64,000 nucleotides of DNA from Myxococcus flavus (GCF_050038885.1 NZ_CP143624.1:2666001-2730000), one strand, 5' to 3'. Positions 1-8,106 are shown, counted from the first letter of the stretch. The notes: generated by a model from the sequence alone, not told the origin. Made by a program: numbers and translations.

Positions 1-448
1 ACGTGGGCATCGCGTCCGACAGCGACGCGCCCTGCTCGTTCCTGGCCACCACGCGCAGCTTGATGACGCGGCCCACCTCGAGGAAGTCCGAGCCCGGCGC
101 GCGCACGTCGAGCGAGTTGAGGATGGTCAGCTCCAGCGGCAGCGCCGCGCGCACCTTCCCGCCCGTGGCGCCGATGGTCGTCTTCCCCGACTTGCGCACC
201 GTCAGGATGCCGTCCTGGACCTGCGCCACGTCCGGCGCGGAGCTCGTCCACCGCAGCTTCGGCTCGGACATGCGCTGGCCATCGGCGTCGTAGACCTCGT
301 ACTCCAGCTTCACCGTCTGCCCCGGAGTACGGAGGTACTTCGTCTCCAGCGGCTCCAGCTTCATGGTGGTGGGCGTGGGCCCGCAGGCGCTCAGCAGCCC
401 GATGACAGCGACAAGGAGGGGGCAAAAAGGAGTGCGCAGCGTCTTCAC
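1..448 (-). CDS. Lipoprotein with bacterial Ig-like (BIG2-type) domain, partial
   Basis: The gene reads leftwards and runs off the window, so only about 149 N-terminal residues are present. It starts at a GTG (446-448): an N-terminal Lys, a hydrophobic stretch (CPLLVAVIGLLSAC) and a lipobox ending in LLSAC-G, so it is probably a lipoprotein cleaved by signal peptidase II. Downstream is a beta-sandwich-like segment with the pattern RWTSSAPDVAQVQDGILTV followed by KSGKTTIGAT, which is typical of BIG2/invasin-type Ig-like domains that recur in surface proteins. No other GTG or ATG in frame upstream is free of stops. The function is unknown; an envelope structural or adhesion role is inferred only from the domain type. 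Confidence 0.7.
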   Translation of the reverse strand, partial: MKTLRTPFCPLLVAVIGLLSACGPTPTTMKLEPLETKYLRTPGQTVKLEYEVYDADGQRMSEPKLRWTSSAPDVAQVQDGILTVRKSGKTTIGATGGKVRAALPLELTILNSLDVRAPGSDFLEVGRVIKLRVVARNEQGASLSDAMPT

Positions 449-564
449 GGCTTCACGACGGCGAAATGGGGTGGGGAACCGCCATACTAGCGCCACACCG
501 TGGCGGGGGTGGGAAAAGGGGGCGCGAGCGTTCGAGGCCGCACGCCCGCTCCCTCCTGCCCGTC

Positions 565-2436
565 TCAGGCCTCACCGGACCACTGCAAGGACGGAGCGCG
601 CCCCAGCGAGCGCGGACCAGGAGCCAGGGACAGGGGCGGTACATAGAGCCCCAACCGCTCGCGCTTCCACCACACCCCCGTGCGTCGTCGCTCGTCCAGG
701 TCCGTCATCCGGTAGTCGTAGAGCACCGCGCGCACGTGCTTCGGCGGCCGCCCCGGGAAGGGGTTGCCTGCCAGCAGGCCCAGCAGCTCCGGCGAGCCCT
801 CCAGCAGCCGGGCCAGGAACGCGATGAACCACGCCGGCGGCGAGCCCAGCGCCGCGAACCACATCTGCCAGTCCAGGCGCGGCTGGTGGGGAGCCACCTG
901 CCGGGGCGGCCGGTCCAGGGCCCCCACCTTGTAGCGGAACCGGTATTCCTTCCAGTGCTCCCCGTCCTCGGAGCCCTCCACGAGGATTTCCGGCCGCTGC
1001 ACCGTCATCACGCTGAAGAGGCCGTAGGGGTTCACCGAGCGCAGCGGGCGCGCCTGGGACTCCAGCCACGCCATCCACGTCCCGACTCGCTCGGGCTGGT
1101 ACCGCTGCCACCTCTCGAAGCGTTGGAGGACCTCGGACGCGCCCAGCACCAGCAACGGCGCGGACAACCCCGTGCGCCACCACGGCCTCGGCTGGGCGGG
1201 AGGACCTTCTCGCAGCGGCAGCACGCGCCGCAGCGACGCATCGTCCAGCAACCACAGCCCCAGCACCCACGCCTGGACGTTGAAGAACCCGTAGTTGCCC
1301 GTGGCGACGATGGCGGCCTGCAGTCCGCCCAGGCTCCAGAAGGCGACCTGTCGCAACCGCCGGGGCCCGAATGCCAGGAAGGGCACGGCCGTCTCCAGGC
1401 CGAGCACCGCCGCCGTGGAGGCGCGCTGGAGCCGCCGCGGCAGGTGATGGGCGTACCAGCCGCCTCGCGTGGGCAGGGGCGCCGTCTCGTAGTAATGCTG
1501 GCACGCGGTCAACTCGCGCCAGGTGCGGTCCCCCGACTGGAGCTTGCTGATGCCCGAGCCGAAGTAGAGGCGGAACACCAACAGCCGGAAGAGGAACACG
1601 TCCAGCGCGGAGGGCGCATCGCGCCCGATGCCAGGACGCAGGCCTCCGGGCGCGGTGAGCGCCGCCAGCAGTCCCATCTCCAGCAGCAGCACATCCCACT
1701 GGAAGGAGAGGAACTCACGCCCCACGGTCACATAGGAAAGGTACAGCGACCACAGCAGCGCCACGCTGAGCCGAGGCGCCACGTTGAAGAGCAGCGCCAG
1801 GGACAACACCTGCCCCGCCCGGCATCCGCGCACCAGCGCGGCGTCCGATGCGTCCAGCCACAACAGGGTGGGGATGCGGCGCCAGCGCGCCAGCGCGGAG
1901 GGCTCCTCGCCGCGCTCCGCGTCCAGTCGCTCCGCGACGGGTCGGAGACCTCGCGAGCCGTACAGCCCCAGCACCTGCCGCCCCAGGGAGCTGAAGGCAA
2001 TCAGGAACGTGCCACCCAGCAGTCTCAGGAAGGCCCAGCGCACGACGCGGTACTCGTGCGGCACCACCGCGCGGCCGAAGACCCAGCGGTCCACCCGCGC
2101 CGCGTGGCGGCGATTTCGGGCCACCACCGCGTAGACGCCCTGAGACAGCTGCAACACGCCGGGGAGCAATCCCAGCCTCGCGGCCACACGGGTTCCACGA
2201 CGCGGCGAGGCCGAGAGGGCGCGAAAGAGCGCTTCCGCCCCACGCGACACCCGGCCGGAGGGCTCCACGAGTTGCATGGCCTTCTGCATGTCCGCCTTGG
2301 GAATGCCCAGCAGCCAGCGGCGCCACCACCTGCCCGCCCGGTAGCGGACGCGGCCCTCGGTCCGCCAGCGCCAGCGAGCCGCCCAGCGCCGGCAGAACGC
2401 ACAGTCACCGTCATAGAGCACCAGGGGCTTGGACAT
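565..2436 (-). CDS. DCC (DUF393) thiol-disulfide domain fused to lipase maturation factor (LMF1/HTTM-like) membrane protein
   Basis: A 623-aa two-part protein. The N-terminus carries the DCC-family signature YDGDCAFC (CxxC at about residues 12-15), a thioredoxin-fold thiol-disulfide oxidoreductase class. The remaining ~480 residues are a multi-spanning membrane protein with lipase maturation factor hallmarks: SKLQSGDRTWRELTACQHYY, then YETAPLPTRGGWYAHHLP, and near the C-terminus APHQPRLDWQMWFAALG. LMF1 in animals assists folding of secreted lipases in the ER; the bacterial homologues are uncharacterised. The fusion suggests a membrane enzyme or chaperone that also handles thiols. The start at 2436 is chosen because the DCC motif begins within ten residues; the frame is open to 2565, but that extension is low-complexity Arg/Gly/Ala sequence. 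Confidence 0.8.
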   Translation of the reverse strand: MSKPLVLYDGDCAFCRRWAARWRWRTEGRVRYRAGRWWRRWLLGIPKADMQKAMQLVEPSGRVSRGAEALFRALSASPRRGTRVAARLGLLPGVLQLSQGVYAVVARNRRHAARVDRWVFGRAVVPHEYRVVRWAFLRLLGGTFLIAFSSLGRQVLGLYGSRGLRPVAERLDAERGEEPSALARWRRIPTLLWLDASDAALVRGCRAGQVLSLALLFNVAPRLSVALLWSLYLSYVTVGREFLSFQWDVLLLEMGLLAALTAPGGLRPGIGRDAPSALDVFLFRLLVFRLYFGSGISKLQSGDRTWRELTACQHYYETAPLPTRGGWYAHHLPRRLQRASTAAVLGLETAVPFLAFGPRRLRQVAFWSLGGLQAAIVATGNYGFFNVQAWVLGLWLLDDASLRRVLPLREGPPAQPRPWWRTGLSAPLLVLGASEVLQRFERWQRYQPERVGTWMAWLESQARPLRSVNPYGLFSVMTVQRPEILVEGSEDGEHWKEYRFRYKVGALDRPPRQVAPHQPRLDWQMWFAALGSPPAWFIAFLARLLEGSPELLGLLAGNPFPGRPPKHVRAVLYDYRMTDLDERRRTGVWWKRERLGLYVPPLSLAPGPRSLGRAPSLQWSGEA

Positions 2437-2597
2437 CACGCCACGGGGGATTCGCGCCATCATGCGAGTACGTTGTGCCGTCGCCCTGGCGCCGCCCCCT
2501 CCCGCTCGGGCGCCCGCCGTGGAAGCAGAGGGGCATGCGGGCCGTGGCCTCTCTCCCTGCCCCATGACGCCGCCTGGGGGTGCCTAGCTTTCTCCGC

Positions 2598-3251
2598 ATG
2601 AGCGAGCCCAAGGGGAAGGCGAAGCGGACGAGCGAGGTGGTGCCCGGCGTCCACCATTGGACCCTCTCGGACGACCGCATCGGCGGTGCGCGCAGCGACG
2701 CGTACGCCGTGGTGGACTCGGACGGGGCCGTCGTCCTCGTCGACCCGCTCCCCATCGACGAAGCGGCGCTGCGCAAGCTGGGGAACATCTCCGCCATCGT
2801 CCTGACGGCCGGCAACCACCAGCGCTCCGCCTGGCGGCTGCGCAAGGCCTTCAAGGTCCCCGTGTGGGCCCCCGAAGGCGCGCTGACGCTGGAGGAGCAG
2901 CCGGACTTCTTCTACGTCGCGGGCGACACGCTGCCCGCGGGGCTCATGCCATTCCACACGCCGGGGCCCACCGAAGCCATGTACACGCTGTGGATGCAGC
3001 AGCACCCGCGAGGCGTCGCCTTCATCTCCGACCTGCTCACGCACGAGGACGGGGGCACGCCGGAGTTCGTCCCCAGCGAGTACCAGGACGAACCGCTGCG
3101 CACCCGTCACAGCGTCCAACGCATCCTGGACCACCTCCCCGTGGAGACGCTGTGCTTCGCCCACGGGGAGCCCATCGTCCGCGATGGCGCCAGCGCGCTA
3201 CGGCGAGCACTCGAAGAGGACATGGAGTCTCCCGCGGCGCCCGCCCCCTGA
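2598..3251 (+). CDS. Metallo-beta-lactamase-fold-like hydrolase, degenerate active site
   Basis: A 217-aa protein with MBL-fold layout: the early strand pattern VVPGVHHWTL, then SDAYAVVDSDGAVVLVDPLP as in MBL hydrolases, a TAGNHQRSAWRLRK segment where the canonical HxHxDH metal motif would sit, GLMPFHTPGPTEAMYTLW corresponding to the second His region, and FAHGEPIVRDG matching the C-terminal His motif. Because HxHxDH is reduced to NHQRSA, metal binding may be partial or altered. The start at ATG 2598 is preferred over a GTG 18 bases upstream because it begins with the polar MSEPKGKAKRTSEVVPG. It is convergent with the gene ending at 3259. Confidence 0.65.
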   Translation: MSEPKGKAKRTSEVVPGVHHWTLSDDRIGGARSDAYAVVDSDGAVVLVDPLPIDEAALRKLGNISAIVLTAGNHQRSAWRLRKAFKVPVWAPEGALTLEEQPDFFYVAGDTLPAGLMPFHTPGPTEAMYTLWMQQHPRGVAFISDLLTHEDGGTPEFVPSEYQDEPLRTRHSVQRILDHLPVETLCFAHGEPIVRDGASALRRALEEDMESPAAPAP

Positions 3252-3258
3252 CCTCTCG

Positions 3259-4065
3259 TCAGTCGAGCGACCCTTCCCGCACCAGCACCTGTCCCGCCGC
3301 CAGGCCCGGAGGGACCAGGTGCAGCACCTCGCCCGCCTCCGCGCGGTCGAGCAGCGCGCTCAGCGCGGGCAGGTCGGTCGCGGGGACGCGAAGCGTGGGC
3401 GTCAACGACAGCCGCCGCGCCATGGCGTTCCCCAGGCGCGAGACGTCCGTCAGCTCCGACTCGTAGACGAAGGAGCGCTCGCCATACTCATGCCCACCGG
3501 GCACGCGCCCCACCAGGCGCAGCGGCCCCAGGCGCGAGTGGACGCGGAGGCTGGGGTTGTCCCACTGGGCCACGCCCCGCAGGCGCCGCGCGCGCAGCAT
3601 GCGCAGCGTGAGCGCCTTCACCCACGCCGAGGCGCCCGTGCCGGGCAGCACGCTCAACAACGACACGCCGATGAACAGCCCCGGCGTCACCGAGGGCGCC
3701 GCGTAGTAGGCCGCGCCAATCGCGGGGTCCTCGCCAGCCAGTCCCAGCCGCTCCTGGACAGGCGCTGGCAACAGCCGCGCCGGACAGCGCAGCAGGCCGA
3801 TGGCCCCCGGCAGCAGGTACAGGTCGGACATCACCCAGCGCGGCACGCCGATGCCCCCGAAGGCCAGCTGGTTCAACCTCAGGTACTGCATCGCCAGGTC
3901 CGCGTTCCGCTCCGCGGGCAGGAGCGTCACCGGCACGCCCAGGGGACACAGGTCCAACGCGCCCGCGTGCTCGCCGGAGCCCAGCGCCACCAGGGACACG
4001 CCGGGGTTCGCCGAGAGGAACGCCTCCGCCTGGCGCGACAGCGTGTCCGCGTCACCCATCGGCAT
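3259..4065 (-). CDS. Hypothetical protein coupled to an arginine-deiminase-family gene
   Basis: A 268-aa protein with no family I recognise. It is alpha/beta-like, with an N-terminal segment resembling a nucleotide or amide-binding Rossmann-type start (VSLVALGSGEHAG) and a C-terminal part rich in hydrophobic strands. Its start overlaps the 3' end of the deiminase-family gene by 14 bases on the same strand, so the two are almost certainly co-translated and may act in one pathway. No signal peptide or clear transmembrane segment is visible, so a cytoplasmic location is likely. An alternative start a few codons downstream (MGDADTLSRQ) is equally possible. Confidence 0.6.
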   Translation of the reverse strand: MPMGDADTLSRQAEAFLSANPGVSLVALGSGEHAGALDLCPLGVPVTLLPAERNADLAMQYLRLNQLAFGGIGVPRWVMSDLYLLPGAIGLLRCPARLLPAPVQERLGLAGEDPAIGAAYYAAPSVTPGLFIGVSLLSVLPGTGASAWVKALTLRMLRARRLRGVAQWDNPSLRVHSRLGPLRLVGRVPGGHEYGERSFVYESELTDVSRLGNAMARRLSLTPTLRVPATDLPALSALLDRAEAGEVLHLVPPGLAAGQVLVREGSLD

Positions 4066-4948
4066 CGATGTCCCTCGCGACCGCGGACAACCGGAACGCC
4101 TCCGGAATCGTCACGGCCGACGCGTCCACCTCGGCGCGCGACACGAGGCAGCGCGAGGAACCGCCGCCCTTCTCACACAGCTCCCGCATGGTGAGCGGCA
4201 CCACGCGCAGGCCCAGCGCCTCCAGCCGCTCGCGCACCGGCCGCGGCACCACCGAGGGCGCCAGCACGTCGCGCCCCACCGGGAGGCCGTTGGTGGCGTA
4301 GCGGCGAATCTCCTCCTCCGTGACGATGAGCAGGCGCTGCTCGCCGAAGCGCTCGCGCAGCAGCGCATGGGACTCCGCGGACATCACCTCCGGGCACACC
4401 ATCAGCCGGTCCACGGCAGGCAATGGGAGCACGGCCATGTTGCCGTGGAAGGCGGGCTCGCGAACCTGCACGCGCAGCACCTCGCCCGGGAAGTAGCGCG
4501 CGGCGGCCTCCAGGCCATCGAGCGTCGTGCGCCCGCCCCAGAACAGCAGCGTGACGCCGTCGAAGGTGGCCACGTCGCCGTGCGCCTCCCAGATGCCGAC
4601 TCCCGGGTCCACCACCTCCATGCCCATCGCCCGGGCCAGGGGCGCCCAGTGCTCACGCTCCGTCTGCCGGTGCGCGCTCATCATCCGGGGCAGGATGAAC
4701 AGCGGAGCGGCGCCCGGCCGCGGCACCACCTGACCACATTCGGCGGCATAGGGCATTCCCGTCAGCAGCTCGGAGGGAGACGGCAGCGCGACCACCGTGC
4801 CGCCGCGCGCCTCGATTTCCCGGGCCAGCGCCAGCCATTCCCGCCGGGCCTGACGCGCGTCCACGGGAGGGGCCTCGCGACTTCGGAAGTTGCTCCGCCC
4901 GCGCAGGGCCCACGCGCGCCCCGGAGGCGACATGAGGAAGAGGTCCAT
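4052..4948 (-). CDS. Arginine deiminase / dimethylargininase-family amidinohydrolase
   Basis: A 298-aa guanidine-modifying enzyme family member. Visible motifs: FRSREAPPVD near the N-terminus, ECGQVVPRPGAAPLFILPR, WEAHGDVATFDG (the E-x-GD substrate-binding motif), FHGNMAVLPLP (the catalytic His region) and the C-terminal GGGSSRCLVSR carrying the probable nucleophile Cys at about residue 267. These are the hallmarks of the arginine deiminase/DDAH superfamily, which hydrolyses guanidino groups to citrulline-type products plus ammonia or amines. The start at 4948 is chosen because upstream codons run back through the divergent promoter region. It forms a two-gene unit with the downstream hypothetical gene and is divergent from the 48-aa peptide gene. 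Confidence 0.75.
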   Translation of the reverse strand: MDLFLMSPPGRAWALRGRSNFRSREAPPVDARQARREWLALAREIEARGGTVVALPSPSELLTGMPYAAECGQVVPRPGAAPLFILPRMMSAHRQTEREHWAPLARAMGMEVVDPGVGIWEAHGDVATFDGVTLLFWGGRTTLDGLEAAARYFPGEVLRVQVREPAFHGNMAVLPLPAVDRLMVCPEVMSAESHALLRERFGEQRLLIVTEEEIRRYATNGLPVGRDVLAPSVVPRPVRERLEALGLRVVPLTMRELCEKGGGSSRCLVSRAEVDASAVTIPEAFRLSAVARDIDADG

Positions 4949-5118
4949 CGTGCTCCCGCTTCTACTCCCCCGGGCACCTGTGCCGCCAATCGGCCCGCGC
5001 CGCATTCCCGGACGCCGCCGTACCTTCCCGGTAGGGCACCGATGGCTCCAGCGCACGCCTGCCGAAGGAACTTTCCGTCGGCATCCAACCTGACGCAGCA
5101 GGCCGTTCCTCTCTCGCG

Positions 5119-5131
5119 TGTAGTCGCTACA
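5119..5131. promoter_or_regulatory. 13-bp palindrome TGTAGTCGCTACA in divergent promoter region
   Basis: Perfect inverted repeat TGTAG-TCG-CTACA between the divergent deiminase gene (start 4948) and the 48-aa peptide gene (start 5205). The TACA/TGTA half-site layout resembles BlaI/MecI/CopY-family operators. No such repressor gene lies in the window, so the assignment is by shape only. Confidence 0.4.
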
Positions 5132-5204
5132 TTCACGGCTCCGTTCCGCGGCGATGTCGGGGCACCCGCTGAACGATTCCCCCCTGCCCCACACGGAGAG
5201 CACC

Positions 5205-5351
5205 ATGAACACCAAGACGAAGGTCCACCAGGTGAAGGAGCTGTTCGTGCAGGACCTGGCCCGCGGCCAGGGCGGTCCCTCGAAGCCGGCTTCCGCGAGC
5301 GCGGTGCTGACCACGACGGCCTGTGGTGAAGAAGTCGGCGGCGGCTGCTAG
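5205..5351 (+). CDS. 48-aa RiPP-precursor-like peptide with graspetide-type TTxxxxEE motif
   Basis: A short gene with a good ribosome-binding sequence (GGAGAG) 6-8 bases before the ATG and a strong hairpin 18 bases after the stop, so I consider it real. The product has a charged N-terminal half with KELFVQDLARGQGG, which looks like a RiPP leader ending in a double-Gly-type boundary, then a Ser/Ala/Thr-rich segment and the tail TTTACGEEVGGGC. TTTACGEE fits the TTxxxxEE consensus of plesiocin-type (group 2) graspetides, in which an ATP-grasp ligase makes Thr-Glu ester crosslinks. No ATP-grasp or transporter gene lies nearby, so maturation would have to be in trans. It could also be an unmodified signalling peptide. 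Confidence 0.65.
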   Translation: MNTKTKVHQVKELFVQDLARGQGGPSKPASASAVLTTTACGEEVGGGC

Positions 5352-5369
5352 CGGCCCGCCATGCAGTGC

Positions 5370-5403
5370 CCCGGCGGGAGCCACATGCACGGCTCCCGCC
5401 GGG
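5370..5403 (+). terminator. 13-bp perfect stem-loop after the peptide gene
   Basis: CCCGGCGGGAGCC and GGCTCCCGCCGGG form a perfect 13-bp stem around the 8-base loop ACATGCAC, 18 bases past the peptide stop. There is no U-tract, as is common in high-GC genomes. It isolates the peptide gene from the GTPase gene downstream. Confidence 0.65.
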
Positions 5404-5459
5404 AAGTGCACGCTGGCGCACCCTCCCCGCATCTTCTTCGTGGCCACCCGGGCGAAGCC

Positions 5460-5474
5460 GGGACAGGCTGTCCC
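5460..5474. promoter_or_regulatory. 15-bp palindrome GGGACAGGCTGTCCC just before the GTPase start
   Basis: Perfect 7-1-7 inverted repeat ending five bases before the GTG start of the dynamin-like gene. It occupies the position where a Shine-Dalgarno would be expected, so it could be an operator or an RNA hairpin that limits translation. Function is inferred from position only. Confidence 0.35.
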
Positions 5475-5479
5475 CACAC

Positions 5480-7177
5480 GTGGACGAGACGAGCCTCCCC
5501 GAACCCGAAGCCCTGCGTTCCCTGCTGAAGACCGCCCTGGCGCTGCCCGCGCTGCGGCCACATGCCGCGCGCCTGGAGCGGCTCGTGGATGACTATGCCC
5601 GGGGCGTGGCACGCAAGGACGCACCGCTGACCGTGGCCCTGGTGGGCGCCACCGGCGCGGGCAAGTCCACCCTCCTCAACGCGCTGGCGGGGCAGGCCCT
5701 GTCGCGCGAAGGCGTCAACCGGCCCACCAGCACCGCCTCCACCGTGTTCGCGCCCGAGGGCACACCCACCGATGCGCTGGCGGGCTCCGGCGCGCGGGTG
5801 GTGACCTACGCGCCCGGCCCCCAGGGCCTGTGGGGCGGACAGGTCTTCATCGACACGCCGGACCTCAACAGCGTGGCCACCACCCACCGCGACGTGGCCC
5901 GCGCGGCGCTGGAGCGCGCGGACGTCGCGCTCGTCGTCATGCACCGCGGCAGCGTGGCGGAAGCCTCCCAGGTGGAGTTCCTGACGGAGTTCGCCCGCCG
6001 GCGCGCGCTCGTCTTCATCCTCAACTTCGCGGACGAGCTGTCCGCCGGCTCGCGCGACACGCTCAAGGCGCAGGTGCGCCAGGTGGCGTCCGAGCAGTAC
6101 GGCCTGGCCCAGGAGGATGTGCCCGTCTTCGCCATCAGCGCGCTGGCGGCGAAGGACGGCCGCGACGTGTCCGGTGAGTTCGGCGCGCTCCTCTTCCACC
6201 TGCGCGGGCTGGCCACCCAGGCCGTGGCCACGCGCGTGCGCAAGACGAACGCGCTGGGCGCGCTGGAAGAGGTGCACACGCGCGTGGAAGGCGCCCTGAA
6301 GGAGACGGAGGCCCTGCTGTCGCGCACGCGCACCGCGCTGGACTCGGGCCTGGAGAAGGCCGCGGAAGGGCTGCGCGCGGACTTCGATACGCGGCTGAGA
6401 TTGGCGCACGGCCACCTCGCGGCGGAGGTGCGCCGGCAGGCCGGAGGCCGCTTCTGGGGCCCCGCGGCGTGGGGACTGCGGCTGTCCCTCTGGGGCGCGA
6501 GCGGGCTGGGCGCGGCGGCGCTGGTGGGGCGGCGCAGCCTGCCCGCGGGGCTGGCGGTGGCGGCGGCCTCCACCGTGGTGGACGCGGTGCGCGGACATAC
6601 GCGCGCGCGGGCCGCCGAGTCCGCGGTGGTGGAGCCCTTCGAGGACGACTTCAGCGCCGAGTCCGCGGCGCGCACCGCGCTGGCGGAGGCGCGCAGCGTG
6701 GCGCGCGCGGGTGGACTGGACCCCGCGCTGCTGGGCGTGCCCGACGTGGACTCGCTGCTGGAGGAGGTGCGCGTGGCGCGCGCGGGAGCGTGGCGCTACA
6801 CGGCCACCACGGGCGTCGCGGAGGCGGTGGCGGGATGGTGGCGCACCGCGCGCTGGCTGGTGCTGCCGCTCATCAACCTGCCGCTGCTGGCCCTGCTGGG
6901 ACACGTGGGCTACCGCGTGGTGCGGGCCTACGTGGAAGGCCCCCTGTTGCCGCTGGACTACTTCGTCAACGCGGGGGCCCTCTTCGCGCTGCTCGCCGGA
7001 GCGGGCGCGCTGCTGGCCTCAGCGAGTCTCGCTGGGGCCGCTCGCCGTGCGGGTACCGCCGGACGTGCGCGCTTCGTTGAGGCCCTGGCCACCCTGGGCG
7101 GGCGGCTGGGAGAGGCCGTCGAGGATGCTCTGCGCCCCGGGCGGGAGGCCGCGCAGCGCCTGCTGGACCTCCGGTGA
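5480..7177 (+). CDS. Dynamin-like / Era-type membrane GTPase
   Basis: A 565-aa protein with an N-terminal G domain: P-loop GATGAGKST (about residues 56-64), a Thr/Ser-rich switch I (RPTSTASTV), the G3 motif FIDTPDLNS, and a degenerate G4 (FILNFADELSAG rather than NKxD), followed by ISALAAKDG like a G5 region. After residue ~270 comes a long helical region with several Ala/Leu-rich membrane segments (for example LVLPLINLPLLALLGHVGY and GALFALLAGAGALLASAS). That layout is typical of bacterial dynamin-like or YfjP-type GTPases working at the inner membrane. The GTG at 5480 is chosen because the hairpin at 5370-5403 excludes earlier starts. The last 159 bases overlap the 3' end of the opposite-strand peptidase gene. 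Confidence 0.75.
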   Translation: MDETSLPEPEALRSLLKTALALPALRPHAARLERLVDDYARGVARKDAPLTVALVGATGAGKSTLLNALAGQALSREGVNRPTSTASTVFAPEGTPTDALAGSGARVVTYAPGPQGLWGGQVFIDTPDLNSVATTHRDVARAALERADVALVVMHRGSVAEASQVEFLTEFARRRALVFILNFADELSAGSRDTLKAQVRQVASEQYGLAQEDVPVFAISALAAKDGRDVSGEFGALLFHLRGLATQAVATRVRKTNALGALEEVHTRVEGALKETEALLSRTRTALDSGLEKAAEGLRADFDTRLRLAHGHLAAEVRRQAGGRFWGPAAWGLRLSLWGASGLGAAALVGRRSLPAGLAVAAASTVVDAVRGHTRARAAESAVVEPFEDDFSAESAARTALAEARSVARAGGLDPALLGVPDVDSLLEEVRVARAGAWRYTATTGVAEAVAGWWRTARWLVLPLINLPLLALLGHVGYRVVRAYVEGPLLPLDYFVNAGALFALLAGAGALLASASLAGAARRAGTAGRARFVEALATLGGRLGEAVEDALRPGREAAQRLLDLR

Positions 7178-7810
7178 CATGGACACCACCGGCTGGCCCG
7201 GCGTGTGGGTGCCGCCGTTGCTGGCCATGAGCGCCTGCATGCCGTTGTCCTTGCAGAGGGGCGCGGCCACGCGGGTGTCGCGCACCGGGTCGCCGTAGCC
7301 GGCGATGCGCGCGGGGACGGACGGGTTGTTCCAACCCTTGCCGCCTTCACGCGCCACCTTGAAGTGCAGGTGCGCGCCACAGGCCCAGCCCGTGGAGCCG
7401 GAGAAGCCGATGAGCTGCCCTTCCTTCACGACGTCGCCCGGCTTCACCACCACCGCGCTGAAGTGGAGGTACTGCGTCTCCAGCCCGTCGCCATGCGAGA
7501 TGACGACGTAGTTGGCGTGCTTCGCGTACTGCTCGCCGCAGCCGCCCTGGGTGCTGTCACCCCGCGCCAGGCGCACCGTGCCGTCGCGCGCGGCGACGAT
7601 GGGCGTGCCATCCGGCATGCGGAAGTCCCAGGCATGGGTGTCGTTGTGCTGGTGGCTTCCCGTGTCGTGCCCCTGGCTCACCGTGTAGATGCGGCCACAG
7701 GCGAAGGGGACGCCCACCTCGGGCACGTCGCCCTCAGCGGGGGTGGACGGGGAAGGAGTCGCGGGGGCCGAAGCCAGGAGAGAACCGAGAAGAAGGGCTG
7801 AAAGGTTCAT
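7019..7810 (-). CDS. Secreted M23/LytM-type metallopeptidase
   Basis: A 263-aa protein starting with a Sec signal peptide (MNLSALLLGSLLASAPA). The M23 domain shows the zinc motif region HQHNDTHAWDFRMPDGTPI (HxxxD), the central hairpin VISHGDGLETQYLHFS, VVKEGQLIGFSGSTG and the catalytic HLHF. M23 enzymes cut peptidoglycan cross-links or act as murein-binding activators. Two extra Cys near the domain (ACGAHLHF and PLCKDNG) suggest a disulfide. The C-terminal ~60 residues after THTPGQPVV are not part of the usual domain and are encoded by DNA that overlaps the GTPase gene on the other strand. The start at 7810 gives a clean signal peptide. Confidence 0.85.
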   Translation of the reverse strand: MNLSALLLGSLLASAPATPSPSTPAEGDVPEVGVPFACGRIYTVSQGHDTGSHQHNDTHAWDFRMPDGTPIVAARDGTVRLARGDSTQGGCGEQYAKHANYVVISHGDGLETQYLHFSAVVVKPGDVVKEGQLIGFSGSTGWACGAHLHFKVAREGGKGWNNPSVPARIAGYGDPVRDTRVAAPLCKDNGMQALMASNGGTHTPGQPVVSMSPEVQQALRGLPPGAQSILDGLSQPPAQGGQGLNEARTSGGTRTASGPSETR

Positions 7811-8106
7811 ATCGGGGCGGGGCGGAAACGGAGGCAAGTGGCGCGGGTATTTCCCTGCGCATTTTTCCGGTGACTGCCTGCTGGACGACGCGGAGGGCCT
7901 CGGCACGCCCACCCTCCTGATGGGCTTCATACCCGAGTCCCAGAGGAAAACCGCGTGCGCGCCAGCCAGGCCCCTGTCCCCTCGCCCGCTGCGCAGCCGG
8001 ACTTCAGAAGATTTTCGGGGCCCCACTTCCGCCGGAGCGTCTCCGTGTACGTGCACAGGGGACGCCCCGCGCCCTTGTGCGGATCATCCACCCCTGAATC
8101 CAACAA

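Noticed and set aside
466..2601. 711-codon open frame opposite the DCC-LMF gene
   Set aside because: Low-complexity Arg/Pro/Gln/His product and no ribosome site; an antisense shadow caused by high GC.
2598..3251. Active metallo-beta-lactamase (antibiotic resistance)
   Set aside because: The HxHxDH metal motif is not intact, so resistance activity is not supported.
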